Shown in pieces: positions 9,800 to 17,860 of a stretch of DNA of 36,744 nt (the first letter of the stretch is position 1; every line of letters begins with the position of its first letter). Made by a program: the position numbers and the translations under genes. The notes under the pieces were generated by a model that was not told where the DNA came from, ran no database searches, and saw only the letters and a program-made list of their open reading frames with translations. The stretch comes from Bacteroidetes bacterium ADurb.Bin139. Its GTDB lineage: Bacteria; Bacteroidota; Bacteroidia; Bacteroidales; UBA932. The stretch spans positions 1 through 36,744 of the forward strand of contig MWDM01000016.1 of assembly GCA_002070565.1 (NCBI GenBank). Reading direction: 5' to 3'.

Positions 9800-9807
9800 C
9801 AAATATA
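9800..9807 (-). promoter_or_regulatory. Predicted -7 box of the metYX-thrA-asd operon
   Basis: The minus strand reads TATATTTG, an exact TAnnTTTG match, 129 bases upstream of the metY start. The resulting leader of about 120 bases contains no riboswitch motif that I recognise. Confidence 0.55.
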
Positions 9808-9826
9808 CGAATTTTTGATAAAAAAA

Positions 9827-9857
9827 TTGGTTAATAAAATAAAGTACTTTATATTTG
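9827..9857 (+). promoter_or_regulatory. Predicted promoter of the membrane protein / regulator pair
   Basis: TTG at 9827-9829 and TATATTTG at 9850-9857 are separated by 20 bases, close to the ideal Bacteroidota -33/-7 layout. The box ends 23 bases before the ATG at 9881. It is divergent from the metY promoter, with the two -7 boxes 42 bases apart. Confidence 0.65.
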
Positions 9858-9880
9858 TGACAACATTAATTATTAAAGCT

Positions 9881-10480
9881 ATGGAAAAAGTCTTGAATGA
9901 AAAAGAAAGTCTTGAGTTGATCACCAGGATGATCGACAACACCCGGAAGGAAATGGAGAAAAATGCAGCACGCCCCATGCTCATATTCGGCTATCTAAGT
10001 GTGCTCACGGCTCTGGCTGTCTGGTTTGCTATCCGCCAGACAGATGATTATATGTACAACCTGTTGTGGTTATCCATACCGGTTCTGGGATGGATCATTT
10101 ACGGAATCATGGAAAGAGGCAAGACTCGTACAAAGGGCGCTTCCCGTTCACACATGGGAAAACTCATTACCCGGATATGGATCCTGCTTGCCGCGGCCAT
10201 TTTCCTGTGTGCTGTTGCAGCCTTCCTGGTTCACCCTTTTCCCGCCAATTTTGTAATTACAATGCTAGTGTCTGTTGGTGTGAGCACTTCCGGGCTCATG
10301 GTCCTGTATAAACCATTCATCGTGTGCGGATTAATCGGGATCTTCTTGTCTTTTGCCTTTTTGTGGGTCGACGGGATCAATACGATCCCGCTCATAGCCA
10401 TAGCTTTTGTCATCATCATGGTGGTCCCGGCCCATATATTGCAGTGTGCAGCCAATAAAAAACTCAGGAGCGATGTTTAA
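9881..10480 (+). CDS. Small integral membrane protein, function unknown
   Basis: The 199-residue protein starts MEKVLNEKESLELIT with a charged amphipathic N-terminal part of about 45 residues. About six hydrophobic segments follow (for example around LIFGYLSVLTALAVWF, LLWLSIPVLGWIIYG, IWILLAAAIFLCAVAAFLV, FVITMLVSVGVS, FIVCGLIGIFLSFAFLW and LIAIAFVIIMVVPAHIL). I recognise no catalytic motif. The start at 9881 rather than 9815 is chosen because the promoter box at 9850-9857 lies between them. It overlaps the winged-helix regulator gene by eight bases, so the two are co-translated. Pairs of this kind are common in Bacteroidota; a signalling or stress role is only a guess. Confidence 0.75.
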   Translation: MEKVLNEKESLELITRMIDNTRKEMEKNAARPMLIFGYLSVLTALAVWFAIRQTDDYMYNLLWLSIPVLGWIIYGIMERGKTRTKGASRSHMGKLITRIWILLAAAIFLCAVAAFLVHPFPANFVITMLVSVGVSTSGLMVLYKPFIVCGLIGIFLSFAFLWVDGINTIPLIAIAFVIIMVVPAHILQCAANKKLRSDV

Positions 10481-10757
10481 GGAACTGGATCCCCTGTTGC
10501 ATTCAGAACTGCGTCTGGCGGTGATGTCGGTACTTATTTCCCTTGAAGAGGCCGATTTCGTTTACCTTCAGAAACAAACGGGAGCCAGTCCCGGGAACCT
10601 GAGTATACAGCTGGACAAGCTTAATGCAGCCGGGTACATAGAGATGGAGAAAACATTCAGGAGAAAGAAACCCCGCACAGTATGCCGTATCACACCCGGG
10701 GGACTAGAAGCATTCCGATCCTACGTAAAGGCTATTAAAGGCTATCTGGAAGTCTGA
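10473..10757 (+). CDS. Winged helix-turn-helix transcriptional regulator
   Basis: A 94-residue DNA-binding protein. The order is LLHSELRLAVMSVLISLEEADFVYLQKQTG (opening helices), SPGNLSIQLDKLNAAGYIEMEKTF (recognition helix) and RRKKPRTVCRITPGGLEAFRSYV (wing and final helix). This matches the stand-alone winged-helix family related to MarR/ArsR folds. No sensor domain is present. AGGAG at 10466-10470 lies two bases before the ATG, inside the end of the membrane protein gene. It probably regulates its own operon. Its 3' end overlaps the convergent AlbA_2 gene by 16 bases. Confidence 0.88.
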   Translation: MFKELDPLLHSELRLAVMSVLISLEEADFVYLQKQTGASPGNLSIQLDKLNAAGYIEMEKTFRRKKPRTVCRITPGGLEAFRSYVKAIKGYLEV

Positions 10758-11245
10758 ATGGTACCGCTGGCTATCAGGCCGGCCAGGGCAACTATGCATT
10801 CCCTGCGTGTCATCAGGCTGAGACGGGATAACTCGGCAATATCAAAATCTTTGTATTCGGTTTGTGTCCCGAGCACCTGAAGCAGACGGCGGTGTTTGTT
10901 GTCCAGGGTGAAATGGAGGGGTCTGGCCGAGTGGGGGGCTTTTGTGCTTTTGGCAACCTGTATTTCCATGACCACCTTCCCCTCGTGTTCCCAGTGTCGG
11001 GTTGTGTATTGAACGGCAGGCCTGCAAAACACATGGGCTGCCGCTTCAACCACACAGGCTTCTTCTTCCCGGTGTTTCAATCCCACTATCTTCCCGTTGT
11101 CCTTCACGCCCACCAGCAGCCGCCCTCCTTCCGTGTTGGCGAAAGCTGCCAGGGAACGTGCGATTTTGCGGGCATCACCCAGGAAATATTTAAAATCCTG
11201 GCGTACATGTTCCCCTTCTCCTATCATTTTTTCAAGTGGATGCAT
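10742..11245 (-). CDS. AlbA_2 (Schlafen-like) domain putative nucleic-acid-binding protein
   Basis: The 167-residue protein shows the AlbA_2/divergent-AAA_4 pattern: GEGEHVRQDFKY at the start, ARSLAAFANTEGGRLLVGVKDNGKIVG with the conserved asparagine and GG turn, and a later strand KVVMEIQVAKSTKAPH. The last third, ending in LSLMTRRECIVALAGLIASG, may be a small helical DNA-binding tail. Members of this family are variously annotated as ATP-binding or transcriptional regulators; the molecular role is not established here. Its minus-strand TATCTTTG box sits four bases before the ATG, so the mRNA may be leaderless. It is divergent from msrA. Confidence 0.8.
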   Translation of the reverse strand: MHPLEKMIGEGEHVRQDFKYFLGDARKIARSLAAFANTEGGRLLVGVKDNGKIVGLKHREEEACVVEAAAHVFCRPAVQYTTRHWEHEGKVVMEIQVAKSTKAPHSARPLHFTLDNKHRRLLQVLGTQTEYKDFDIAELSRLSLMTRRECIVALAGLIASGTIQTSR

Positions 11246-11249
11246 GATA

Positions 11250-11257
11250 CAAAGATA
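11250..11257 (-). promoter_or_regulatory. Predicted -7 box, leaderless promoter of the AlbA_2 gene
   Basis: The minus strand reads TATCTTTG and only four bases separate it from the ATG at 11245. Transcription would begin at or near the start codon. The box is 14 bases from the msrA box on the other strand. Confidence 0.6.
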
Positions 11258-11271
11258 GCATTCCTTTTTCC

Positions 11272-11279
11272 TATCTTTG
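11272..11279 (+). promoter_or_regulatory. Predicted -7 box, leaderless promoter of msrA
   Basis: TATCTTTG on the plus strand, again four bases before the start codon (ATG at 11284). Its sequence is identical to the opposing AlbA_2 box. Confidence 0.6.
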
Positions 11280-11283
11280 CACC

Positions 11284-11763
11284 ATGGAAAAAGCGATATT
11301 TGCCGCAGGATGTTTCTGGGGCGTACAACATTACCTGGACAGGGCTCCCGGTGTTATCAGGACCACGGTGGGCTATACAGGCGGTCATAAGGAAAACCCT
11401 TCCTATGAAGAAGTAAAAGCCCACATAACCGGCCATGCAGAAGCCGTTGAAGTGGAGTTCGACCCGGTGTTGACCAGTTTTGAGGAATTGTGCCGTTTAT
11501 TTTTCGAGATCCACGATCCCGGCCAGACCAACGGCCAGGGCCCTGACATCGGGCCACAATACCGTTCAGAAATATTCTACTTGAACGACAAGCAACGCGT
11601 TACAGCCCAAATACTCATGCAGACACTCCGTGAAAAAGGCTTTACAGTGCACACAGCCCTCACACCTGCCACACGTTTCTGGCCTGCAGAAAATTATCAC
11701 CAGCATTATTACAATAAGACAGGGCACAATCCTTATTGTCATTTCCGCATAAAAAAATTCTGA
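11284..11763 (+). CDS. msrA: Peptide methionine-(S)-S-oxide reductase
   Basis: Reduces methionine-S-sulfoxide in oxidised proteins. The active site GCFWG is at residues 9-13, with the nucleophilic cysteine at residue 10. VGYTGG, the Y-x-E-V-x-x-HITGHAEAVEV segment, FFEIHDPGQTNGQGPDIGPQYRS and FWPAENYHQHYY are all family hallmarks. At 159 residues it is the short form without a fused MsrB. The ettA-like gene starts two bases after its stop, so the two are probably co-transcribed. Confidence 0.97.
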   Translation: MEKAIFAAGCFWGVQHYLDRAPGVIRTTVGYTGGHKENPSYEEVKAHITGHAEAVEVEFDPVLTSFEELCRLFFEIHDPGQTNGQGPDIGPQYRSEIFYLNDKQRVTAQILMQTLREKGFTVHTALTPATRFWPAENYHQHYYNKTGHNPYCHFRIKKF

Positions 11764-11765
11764 TC

Positions 11766-13436
11766 ATGGCAGACGAAAAAATCATTTTTTCTATGAACGG
11801 GGTGAACAAGATTCTCCCGAAAAACAATAAAACCATCCTGAAAAACATTTACTTGTCTTTTTTCTACGGGGCAAAAATCGGAGTGATCGGATTGAACGGT
11901 TCCGGAAAATCAACCCTGCTTAAAATCATCGCCGGCCTGGAAAAGAGTACCGGAGGGGAAGTGGTCTGGGCTCCGGGTTATACGGTAGGGTATCTGGAAC
12001 AGGAACCCCGTCTTGATGACTCCAAAACCGTCATGGAAACGGTACAGGAAGGAGTGCAGGAGGTAGTGAACCTGCTAAAGGAATTCGAAGAAGTGAACCT
12101 GAAGTTTACAGAACCCATGAACGATGATCAGATGAATGACTTGATCATCCGTCAGGGTGAACTGACAGAAAAGATTGACAATGCCGGAGCCTGGGACCTG
12201 GACTCCAAACTGCAAAGGGCCATGGATGCCCTGCAGTGCCCGCCAGCCGGATCTTCCGTGAAACATCTGAGCGGAGGGGAACGGCGTCGTGTGGCGCTGT
12301 GTCGCCTGCTGCTGAGCGAGCCCGATGTTCTCTTGCTGGACGAGCCCACCAACCACCTGGATACGGAAAGCGTACAATGGCTGGAAGCCCACCTGCAGCA
12401 GTATAAAGGTACTGTCATAGCCGTAACCCATGACCGGTATTTCTTGGACAACGTGGCCGGCTGGATCCTGGAATTGGACCGGGGCGAAGGCATTCCCTGG
12501 AAGGGGAATTATTCATCCTGGCTGGAACAGAAGACCATCCGCCTGTCGATGGAAGAAAAGCAGGAAAGCAAACGCCGCAAAACACTGGAGCGCGAACTGG
12601 AATGGGTGCACATGGCACCCAAGGCGCGTCATGCCAAATCAAAAGCACGTCTCTCGGCATATGAAAAAATGCTTAACCAGGACAGCCGGCAGAAGGAAGA
12701 ACGCCTGGAGATTTTTATTCCAGACGGGCCGAGGCTGGGTGACAAGGTGATAGAAGCCACCGGCGTAGCAAAGGCTTACGGCGATAAATTGCTCTTCGAG
12801 AACCTGAATTTCAAATTGCCTCCGGCCGGCATCGTGGGGGTGATAGGACCCAACGGCGCCGGAAAGACCACCTTGTTCCGCCTGATCATGGGGGTGGAGA
12901 AACCCGATGCCGGCGAATTCAGGGTGGGGGAGACCGTCCGCCTGGCCTATGTGGACCAGCAGCATAAACAGATTGATCCCGATAGAACCGTTTATCAGAC
13001 CATAACCGGCAATTCCGAATTCATTCGCCTGGGGAACCGCGAGGTAAATGCCCGGGCATATGTTTCCCGCTTCAATTTCTCGGGGGCAGACCAGGAAAAA
13101 CTCTGCGGCGTATTGAGCGGCGGAGAACGCAACCGGCTGCACCTGGCACTCACCTTGAAGGAAAACGCCAATGTGCTGTTGCTGGACGAGCCTACCAACG
13201 ATGTGGATGTGAATACGATACGCGCTCTTGAAGAAGGCCTTGAGAATTTCGCGGGTTGTGCCGTGATCGTATCCCACGACCGGTGGTTCCTGGACCGTAT
13301 AGCCACGCACATCCTGGCCTTTGAGGGCGATTCGGGGGTGTATTTTTTTGAAGGCTCCTACAGCGAATACGAAGAAAACCGTAAGCGCCGCCTGGGAACA
13401 GAGATCAAGCCGTTCAAGTATAAAAAACTGCAGTAA
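11766..13436 (+). CDS. ettA: ABC-F ATPase, energy-dependent translational throttle EttA
   Basis: A soluble protein with two ABC ATPase domains and no membrane part. The 556 residues match EttA. Domain 1 has GLNGSGKST, LSGGERRRVALCRLL and LLLDEPTNHLD. The arm and linker region follow, with a basic stretch KESKRRKTLERELEWVH-like in character. Domain 2 has GPNGAGKTT, LSGGERNRLHLAL and LLLDEPTNDVD. EttA binds the ribosomal E site and gates translation according to the ATP/ADP ratio. The start MADEKIIFSM at 11766 is preferred over an ATG at 11736 inside msrA. The end KPFKYKKLQ is EttA-like. Confidence 0.93.
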   Translation: MADEKIIFSMNGVNKILPKNNKTILKNIYLSFFYGAKIGVIGLNGSGKSTLLKIIAGLEKSTGGEVVWAPGYTVGYLEQEPRLDDSKTVMETVQEGVQEVVNLLKEFEEVNLKFTEPMNDDQMNDLIIRQGELTEKIDNAGAWDLDSKLQRAMDALQCPPAGSSVKHLSGGERRRVALCRLLLSEPDVLLLDEPTNHLDTESVQWLEAHLQQYKGTVIAVTHDRYFLDNVAGWILELDRGEGIPWKGNYSSWLEQKTIRLSMEEKQESKRRKTLERELEWVHMAPKARHAKSKARLSAYEKMLNQDSRQKEERLEIFIPDGPRLGDKVIEATGVAKAYGDKLLFENLNFKLPPAGIVGVIGPNGAGKTTLFRLIMGVEKPDAGEFRVGETVRLAYVDQQHKQIDPDRTVYQTITGNSEFIRLGNREVNARAYVSRFNFSGADQEKLCGVLSGGERNRLHLALTLKENANVLLLDEPTNDVDVNTIRALEEGLENFAGCAVIVSHDRWFLDRIATHILAFEGDSGVYFFEGSYSEYEENRKRRLGTEIKPFKYKKLQ

Positions 13437-13457
13437 CAGGTTCCACCTATAGTTGGG

Positions 13458-13569
13458 TTTTTGGGGGAGGTGGTAAGTAGGCAAAACAGCGAAAAGCCTT
13501 TAATGCACACAATAACAACGTGTTACAAGGCATTATATCAAAACGCTACTTACTACCCTCCCCAAAAAA
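13458..13569. repeat. Inverted-repeat unit 1 (MITE-like)
   Basis: The left arm at 13458-13480 (T-run, G-run, then AGGTGGTAAGTAG) pairs with the right arm at 13546-13569 at about 19 of 23 positions. The interior carries TAATGC and GCATTA, and ACAC and GTGT, as nested inverted pairs. The transcript would fold into a long hairpin on either strand. Confidence 0.8.
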
Positions 13570-13580
13570 TCACAAATCCC

Positions 13581-13681
13581 AGGAGGGTGGTAAGTCGTTA
13601 ATAATGCACGCAAGCTTCTAGTGCGCACATATACAGTGTGTTATGAGTTTTTGTAACATAGTTGTTACTTACCACCTTCCT
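13581..13681. repeat. Inverted-repeat unit 2 (diverged copy of unit 1)
   Basis: The left arm AGGAGGGTGGTAAGT (13581-13595) pairs with ACTTACCACCTTCCT (13667-13681) at 14 of 15 positions. The interior shares TAATGCAC and GTGTTA with unit 1 in the same order, indicating a common origin. Together the two units present the core GGTGGTAAGT four times in alternating orientation. Confidence 0.8.
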
Positions 13682-13839
13682 CACAGCAAATAAAAAATGA
13701 TTGGTGCTGCTTCGCAGCGTAAAATAAGCGCCAAACGTGTTTGGCGCACCACATTGAAGACCACCGGGCGATCGCGATGCGACCTCCGTGCGAACAAAGG
13801 GCGGTTGTTTGAGCAGGACACACATAAATGCCATGATCG

Positions 13840-13903
13840 CTGCACCACAAAGAACGGAGAGCCCCGGCAATAGGAAATAGCTCTCGGTTCTTTGTAGTGG
13901 CAG
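13840..13903. repeat. Long imperfect inverted repeat (hairpin)
   Basis: Arms at 13840-13862 and 13880-13903 pair over about 23 bases with a few mismatches and enclose a 17-base loop. The core pair is CACAAAGAAC against GTTCTTTGTAG. Confidence 0.7.
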
Positions 13904-13980
13904 TGACTATCGGCACATGCAGCAGAAGCCCCGGCAAAAAGAAAAAAACTGCATTTTCTTTGTGGCGGCAGTGATTTTTG
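13860..13980. repeat. Degenerate direct repeat, 67-base spacing
   Basis: AGCCCCGGCAA begins at 13860 and recurs at 13927. Downstream both copies continue with an A-rich stretch, a TTCTTTGT block and GGCAGTGA, then TCGGC or TTGGC. Each copy can form its own hairpin. Identity is judged by eye only. Confidence 0.6.
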
Positions 13981-14056
13981 GCAATTACCACTGACTGCAG
14001 CACACCTGAGCCACAAAAAATCGTTACATTCACTAAAAATTATAAAACCGTTATGT

Positions 14057-15244
14057 ATGAATAAGAAAATAGTAAATCTGACACTCGCCTGCCTGTTGTT
14101 CGCCCCTGTGTTGTTGGCACAACAGGCACTTTTTATGGGAGGGGCCGATATTGTGTCTCCTCAGGTTCATGCTGACAATTCTGTGACCTTCCGTCTGATG
14201 GCTCCAAATGCCAAAGAAGTGAGACTTACGGGAGACTTTCTTCCCCCGCAGGGATGGATGCCCGGAAGCGAGCCTATGACCAGGGATGAAAAAGGAGTAT
14301 GGTCCTATACAACAAGGCCTTTGGCCTCTGATCTTTATGGTTATGCCTTTATGGTAGACGGCCTGCGTATGATGGATCCTAACAATGTCCACCAGATAAG
14401 GGATGTGGCCACCGTGACCAACATTGTGATCACACCGGGGGGCCAGGGCGATTTGTATTCGGTACAAAATGTGCCTCATGGTACGGTCACGCGTACCTGG
14501 TATGACAGTCCGTCCAATAAATATGTACAGAAACGCAGAATTACCATTTATACGCCTCCGGGATATGAACAAGGCAAAGGGAAATATCCTGTTTTCTACC
14601 TGCTGCACGGTATGGGCGGTGATGAAGAAGCCTGGATCAATCTGGGCAGAACCTCACAGATTTTGGACAACCTGATAGCCGCAGGAAAGGCAGAGCCCAT
14701 GATTGTGGTTATGACCAACGGCAATGTGGTCCAGGAAGCCGCTCCCGGTGAATCTTCCCTGGGATTGTATAAGCCCGCCATGCAACTGGATGGCACCATG
14801 GACGGCCAGTTTGAAGCTTCATTTGCAGACGTGATCCGCTTTGTGGAATCGCACTACAGGGTCATCCCAAAAAAAAATGCCCGTGCCATAGCCGGACTTT
14901 CCATGGGGGGATACCACACGTTGCACATTTCACGTTATTATCCCAACACATTCGGGTATGTAGGATTGTTCTCGGCAGCCATCATGCCTGATCAAAAACA
15001 CGCAGACAGCCCCGTTTACCAGGATGTGGAGGAGACCCTGAAAAAACAGCACGAAAATGGCTACAGTATATACTGGATAGCCATAGGAAAGGATGATTTC
15101 CTGTATAAAGCCAATGCCCAATACCGAGCTTTGCTCGACAAGATTGACATGCCGTATATCTACCGCGAAAGCGGGGGTGGCCATACCTGGGCCAACTGGC
15201 GGATTTATCTTTCGGAATTTGTCCCCATGCTTTTTAAAAAATAA
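14057..15244 (+). CDS. Secreted CE1-family carbohydrate esterase with N-terminal Ig-like module
   Basis: A 395-residue exported enzyme. A signal peptide spans residues 1-21 (ends in LLAQQ). An E-set/CBM48-like beta-sandwich runs to about residue 120 ([19 protein letters not shown]). An alpha/beta-hydrolase of the esterase D/feruloyl-acetylxylan esterase type follows: [14 protein letters not shown], nucleophile in [13 protein letters not shown] (serine about 282) and histidine in [10 protein letters not shown] (about 376). These enzymes remove acetyl or feruloyl groups from hemicellulose. Its stop is two bases before the GH51 gene, so the pair form a hemicellulose operon. The exact ester substrate is unknown. 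Confidence 0.88.
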   Translation: MNKKIVNLTLACLLFAPVLLAQQALFMGGADIVSPQVHADNSVTFRLMAPNAKEVRLTGDFLPPQGWMPGSEPMTRDEKGVWSYTTRPLASDLYGYAFMVDGLRMMDPNNVHQIRDVATVTNIVITPGGQGDLYSVQNVPHGTVTRTWYDSPSNKYVQKRRITIYTPPGYEQGKGKYPVFYLLHGMGGDEEAWINLGRTSQILDNLIAAGKAEPMIVVMTNGNVVQEAAPGESSLGLYKPAMQLDGTMDGQFEASFADVIRFVESHYRVIPKKNARAIAGLSMGGYHTLHISRYYPNTFGYVGLFSAAIMPDQKHADSPVYQDVEETLKKQHENGYSIYWIAIGKDDFLYKANAQYRALLDKIDMPYIYRESGGGHTWANWRIYLSEFVPMLFKK

Positions 15245-15246
15245 AA

Positions 15247-16486
15247 ATGAATATTTCGATCACTATAGCAGCATTCCTGGCATGTCTGCCAATGGTTGCC
15301 CAGGAAAAAGCCATCATAGATCTGCAACCACAGCAAGAAACATGGCGCATAGAAAAAGAAATTTACGGTCATTTTGCAGAGCACCTGGGAACGTGCATAT
15401 ACGGGGGGCTTTGGGTTGGTCCCGATTCCCCGATCCCCAATACGCAAGGTTACCGTAACGATGTGCTGGAAGCACTGAAAAAATTGCAAATCCCTGTTCT
15501 GCGCTGGCCCGGAGGCTGTTTTGCCGATGAATACCACTGGCGTGACGGGATTGGTCCGCGGCAACTGAGGCCTAAAATGATCAATACACACTGGGGTGGC
15601 ACGGTAGAGGATAACAGTTTTGGCACGCATGAACTTCTGAACCTCTGTGAGTTATTGGGTTGTGAACCGTATGTTAGTGCAAACCTGGGTAGCGGAACGG
15701 TAGAGGAAATGGCCGATTGGGTTGAATACATGACATCCCCGGCCGACAGTCCCCTGGCCAACCTGCGCCGGGAAAACGGAAGGGACGAACCTTGGAAAAT
15801 CAGGTATTTCGGAGTGGGGAATGAAAGCTGGGGTTGCGGAGGCAATATGCGTCCTGAGTTTTACGCAGACCAATACCGCAGGTATGCCACCTATTGCCGG
15901 AATTTCGGGGACCGTACGGGGGCATCTGTACCAGCAGAACACCATGCGTGATGCTTTTGTGGCCGCCCTTTCTCTGATGGTTTTCCACAAGCATGCAGAC
16001 AGGGTGAAGATGGCCAACATTGCCCAGCTGGCCAATGTGCTCCAGGCCATGGTCCTGACAAAAGAAGATAAAATGGTTCTTACGCCCACTTATCATGTAT
16101 TTGAAATGTTCAAAGTGCACCAGGGAGCTTCCTTTTTGCCCCTTGATGTAAAGGCGCCGGATATTGTAACACCCGACAAGTGTGTCATACAGGCAGTGTA
16201 CGCGACCGCTACTGTCAATCAACAGGGGGTGACACATATCTCCCTGGCCAATATATGCCTGGATAAGTCTTGTGAAGTCACGATCAATTTGAAAGGGACA
16301 AGGGTCAAAGACCCTTCCGGCAGGATCCTTACCAGCCAGCAGATCACGGACTATAACGATTTTGATCATCCGCTTACTGTCATGCCCGTGACCTATTCCG
16401 GGATGAAATATGGAAAAGATATACTGACACTTAACATTCCGGCCCGATCTATTGTGACGCTGGAGTTGCTTCCTGCCGGTAAATAA
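15247..16486 (+). pseudogene. GH51 alpha-L-arabinofuranosidase, broken by an internal deletion
   Basis: The N-terminal part (signal peptide, [44 protein letters not shown] with acid/base glutamate at about residue 193) is clearly GH51. After YATYCRNF the frame ends at 15951 in a stop. Homology resumes in another frame at about 15920 with [17 protein letters not shown] and runs to the natural C-terminus at 16486. In intact GH51 enzymes roughly 100 residues separate these parts and include the nucleophile in a DEWG motif. That segment is missing, so about 300 bases were lost and the frame shifted, with the junction near 15905-15922. The remnants together span about 413 codons against about 510 normally. 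The product should be inactive. An assembly collapse is possible. Confidence 0.9.
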
Positions 16487-16522
16487 TGATATAGAAGAGC
16501 GCTATTTTTTAAAAGAAATCGT

Positions 16523-16530
16523 TACTTTTG
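16523..16530 (+). promoter_or_regulatory. Predicted -7 box of the sugar operon
   Basis: TACTTTTG matches TAnnTTTG, 37 bases before the MFS start. It suggests that the sugar operon is transcribed separately from the broken arabinofuranosidase gene. Confidence 0.5.
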
Positions 16531-16567
16531 AAAGATTTTGCACAAAAAAACAACTAATCATTCATCT

Positions 16568-17857
16568 ATGACAACAAAGAAAAAAAGCTATGCATTGCCA
16601 ATCATCATGATGATTGCACTGTTCGGTATGATCTCATTTGTGACCAACCTGGCCGCACCAATGGGTCAAGTATTAAAAGAGCAATTCGGGGTATCCAATT
16701 TCCAGGGTTTACTGGGCAATGCGGCCAATTTTATTGCCTATGCCGTTATGGGAATACCGGGCGGTATGATGTTACAACGCATAGGATACAAAAAAACAGC
16801 ACTCATAGCCATCGCCATTGGTTTCCTGGGTGTTCTCATACAGTATCTGTCAGGTCATTCACCCGAAAACGCAGCATTCAGTGTATACCTGCTGGGAGCA
16901 TTTGTAGCCGGTTTCTCCATGTGTCTGCTCAATACTGTTGTCAATCCCATGCTCAACACACTGGGCGGCGGCGGTAATAAAGGCAACCAGCTGATCCAGG
17001 TCGGAGGCTCTTTCAATTCCCTTATGGCTACGCTGACTCCTGCCCTGGTGGGTATTCTGATTGGGGAGGCAGCCAAAGCCAACATCAAAGACGTATTTCC
17101 CGTATTATACATTGCCATGGGTGTATTTGCCCTGGTGTTTTTTGTGTTATTGGCAGTGAATATCCCGGAACCTCATGTGGCCCAAAGCAAGGAGCCCCTG
17201 GGTAAACTTATGGCAGGAGCCTTGAAATACAGGCATTTCATATTGGGAGCCATCGCCATTTTCGTCTATGTGGGTGTAGAAGTCGGAACACCGGGCATCA
17301 TGATCTACTGGCTCTCCGATAACCCGGAAGTCGGGAAAACCATTGCCGGTTTTGTGGCAGGGACTTACTGGTTTCTGATGCTGGCAGGCCGTCTGATAGG
17401 CGCATTTGTAGGAAACAAGGTGTCCAGCAAAGCCATGCTAAGTTCCGCTTCACTGGTGGGACTGATCCTGGTCCTTCTGGCCATATTTTCCTCTACTTCT
17501 ACCATGGTGACATTGCCGGTGCTGCAGCGTTCAGCCATTGGAGGCCTTTCATTCGGGATGGCCGATGTACCCATCAATGCCATGTATATTGTGCTGGTTG
17601 GTTTATGTACTTCCATCATGTGGGGCAGCATCTTCAATCTGGCCGTAGAAGGGCTGGGCAAATATACGGCTGCCGCTTCCGGACTTTTCATGGTGTTGGT
17701 TTGCGGCGGAGGCATCCTGCCTGCTTTCCAGGGTTTTATTGCAGACAAGGCTGGATATATTTCCAGTTACTGGGTAATCGCCCTAGGCCTGCTCTATATG
17801 CTTTACTATGCACTGGCAGGATCAAAGATTGTTCATAAAGAAATCCAAAAACAATAA
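16568..17857 (+). CDS. Sugar MFS permease (FHS family, glucose/galactose/fucose type)
   Basis: A 429-residue inner-membrane transporter with about 12 hydrophobic segments. The start ALPIIMMIALFGMISFVTNLAAPMGQVLKEQFG, the loop motif GGMMLQRIGYKK after the second segment, and NTVVNPMLNTLGGGGNKGNQLIQVGGSFNSLM are typical of the fucose-galactose-glucose:proton symporter group. I chose ATG 16568; an ATG at 16538 would add a hydrophilic decapeptide. The ROK kinase begins three bases after the stop and galactokinase follows, so hexose, most likely glucose and/or galactose, is imported and phosphorylated by one operon. The exact sugar is inferred. Confidence 0.9.
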   Translation: MTTKKKSYALPIIMMIALFGMISFVTNLAAPMGQVLKEQFGVSNFQGLLGNAANFIAYAVMGIPGGMMLQRIGYKKTALIAIAIGFLGVLIQYLSGHSPENAAFSVYLLGAFVAGFSMCLLNTVVNPMLNTLGGGGNKGNQLIQVGGSFNSLMATLTPALVGILIGEAAKANIKDVFPVLYIAMGVFALVFFVLLAVNIPEPHVAQSKEPLGKLMAGALKYRHFILGAIAIFVYVGVEVGTPGIMIYWLSDNPEVGKTIAGFVAGTYWFLMLAGRLIGAFVGNKVSSKAMLSSASLVGLILVLLAIFSSTSTMVTLPVLQRSAIGGLSFGMADVPINAMYIVLVGLCTSIMWGSIFNLAVEGLGKYTAAASGLFMVLVCGGGILPAFQGFIADKAGYISSYWVIALGLLYMLYYALAGSKIVHKEIQKQ

Positions 17858-17860
17858 GAC

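Larger units (their letters stand above)
13437..14056. other. 620-bp gene-free region made of inverted repeats and hairpins
   Basis: No credible gene is present. Minus-strand open frames of 90-122 codons overlap one another in different frames and run into the inverted repeats, so they look like by-products of the repeats. The left third holds two tandem inverted-repeat units. The rest is a chain of hairpins, including a nine-base-arm palindrome at 13729-13748 and a degenerate 67-base-spaced direct repeat. It separates ettA from the hemicellulose genes. I see no clear promoter for the esterase at 14057. Confidence 0.7.

Noticed and set aside
9671..9802. Extended N-terminus of MetY starting at 9802
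   Set aside because: The extra 44 residues do not resemble the family and would include the predicted leader and promoter region.
13458..13980. CRISPR array
   Set aside because: The repeats are inverted and diverged, lack regular spacers, and no cas genes are near.
13598..14033. Overlapping minus-strand open frames of 90-122 codons in the repeat region
   Set aside because: They overlap in different frames, run into inverted-repeat arms, are rich in cysteine and histidine without domain pattern, and are best explained as by-products of repeats.
15905..15951. Programmed ribosomal frameshift in the GH51 gene
   Set aside because: There is no slippery heptamer at the junction, and the missing nucleophile segment shows a real deletion, not a recoding site.
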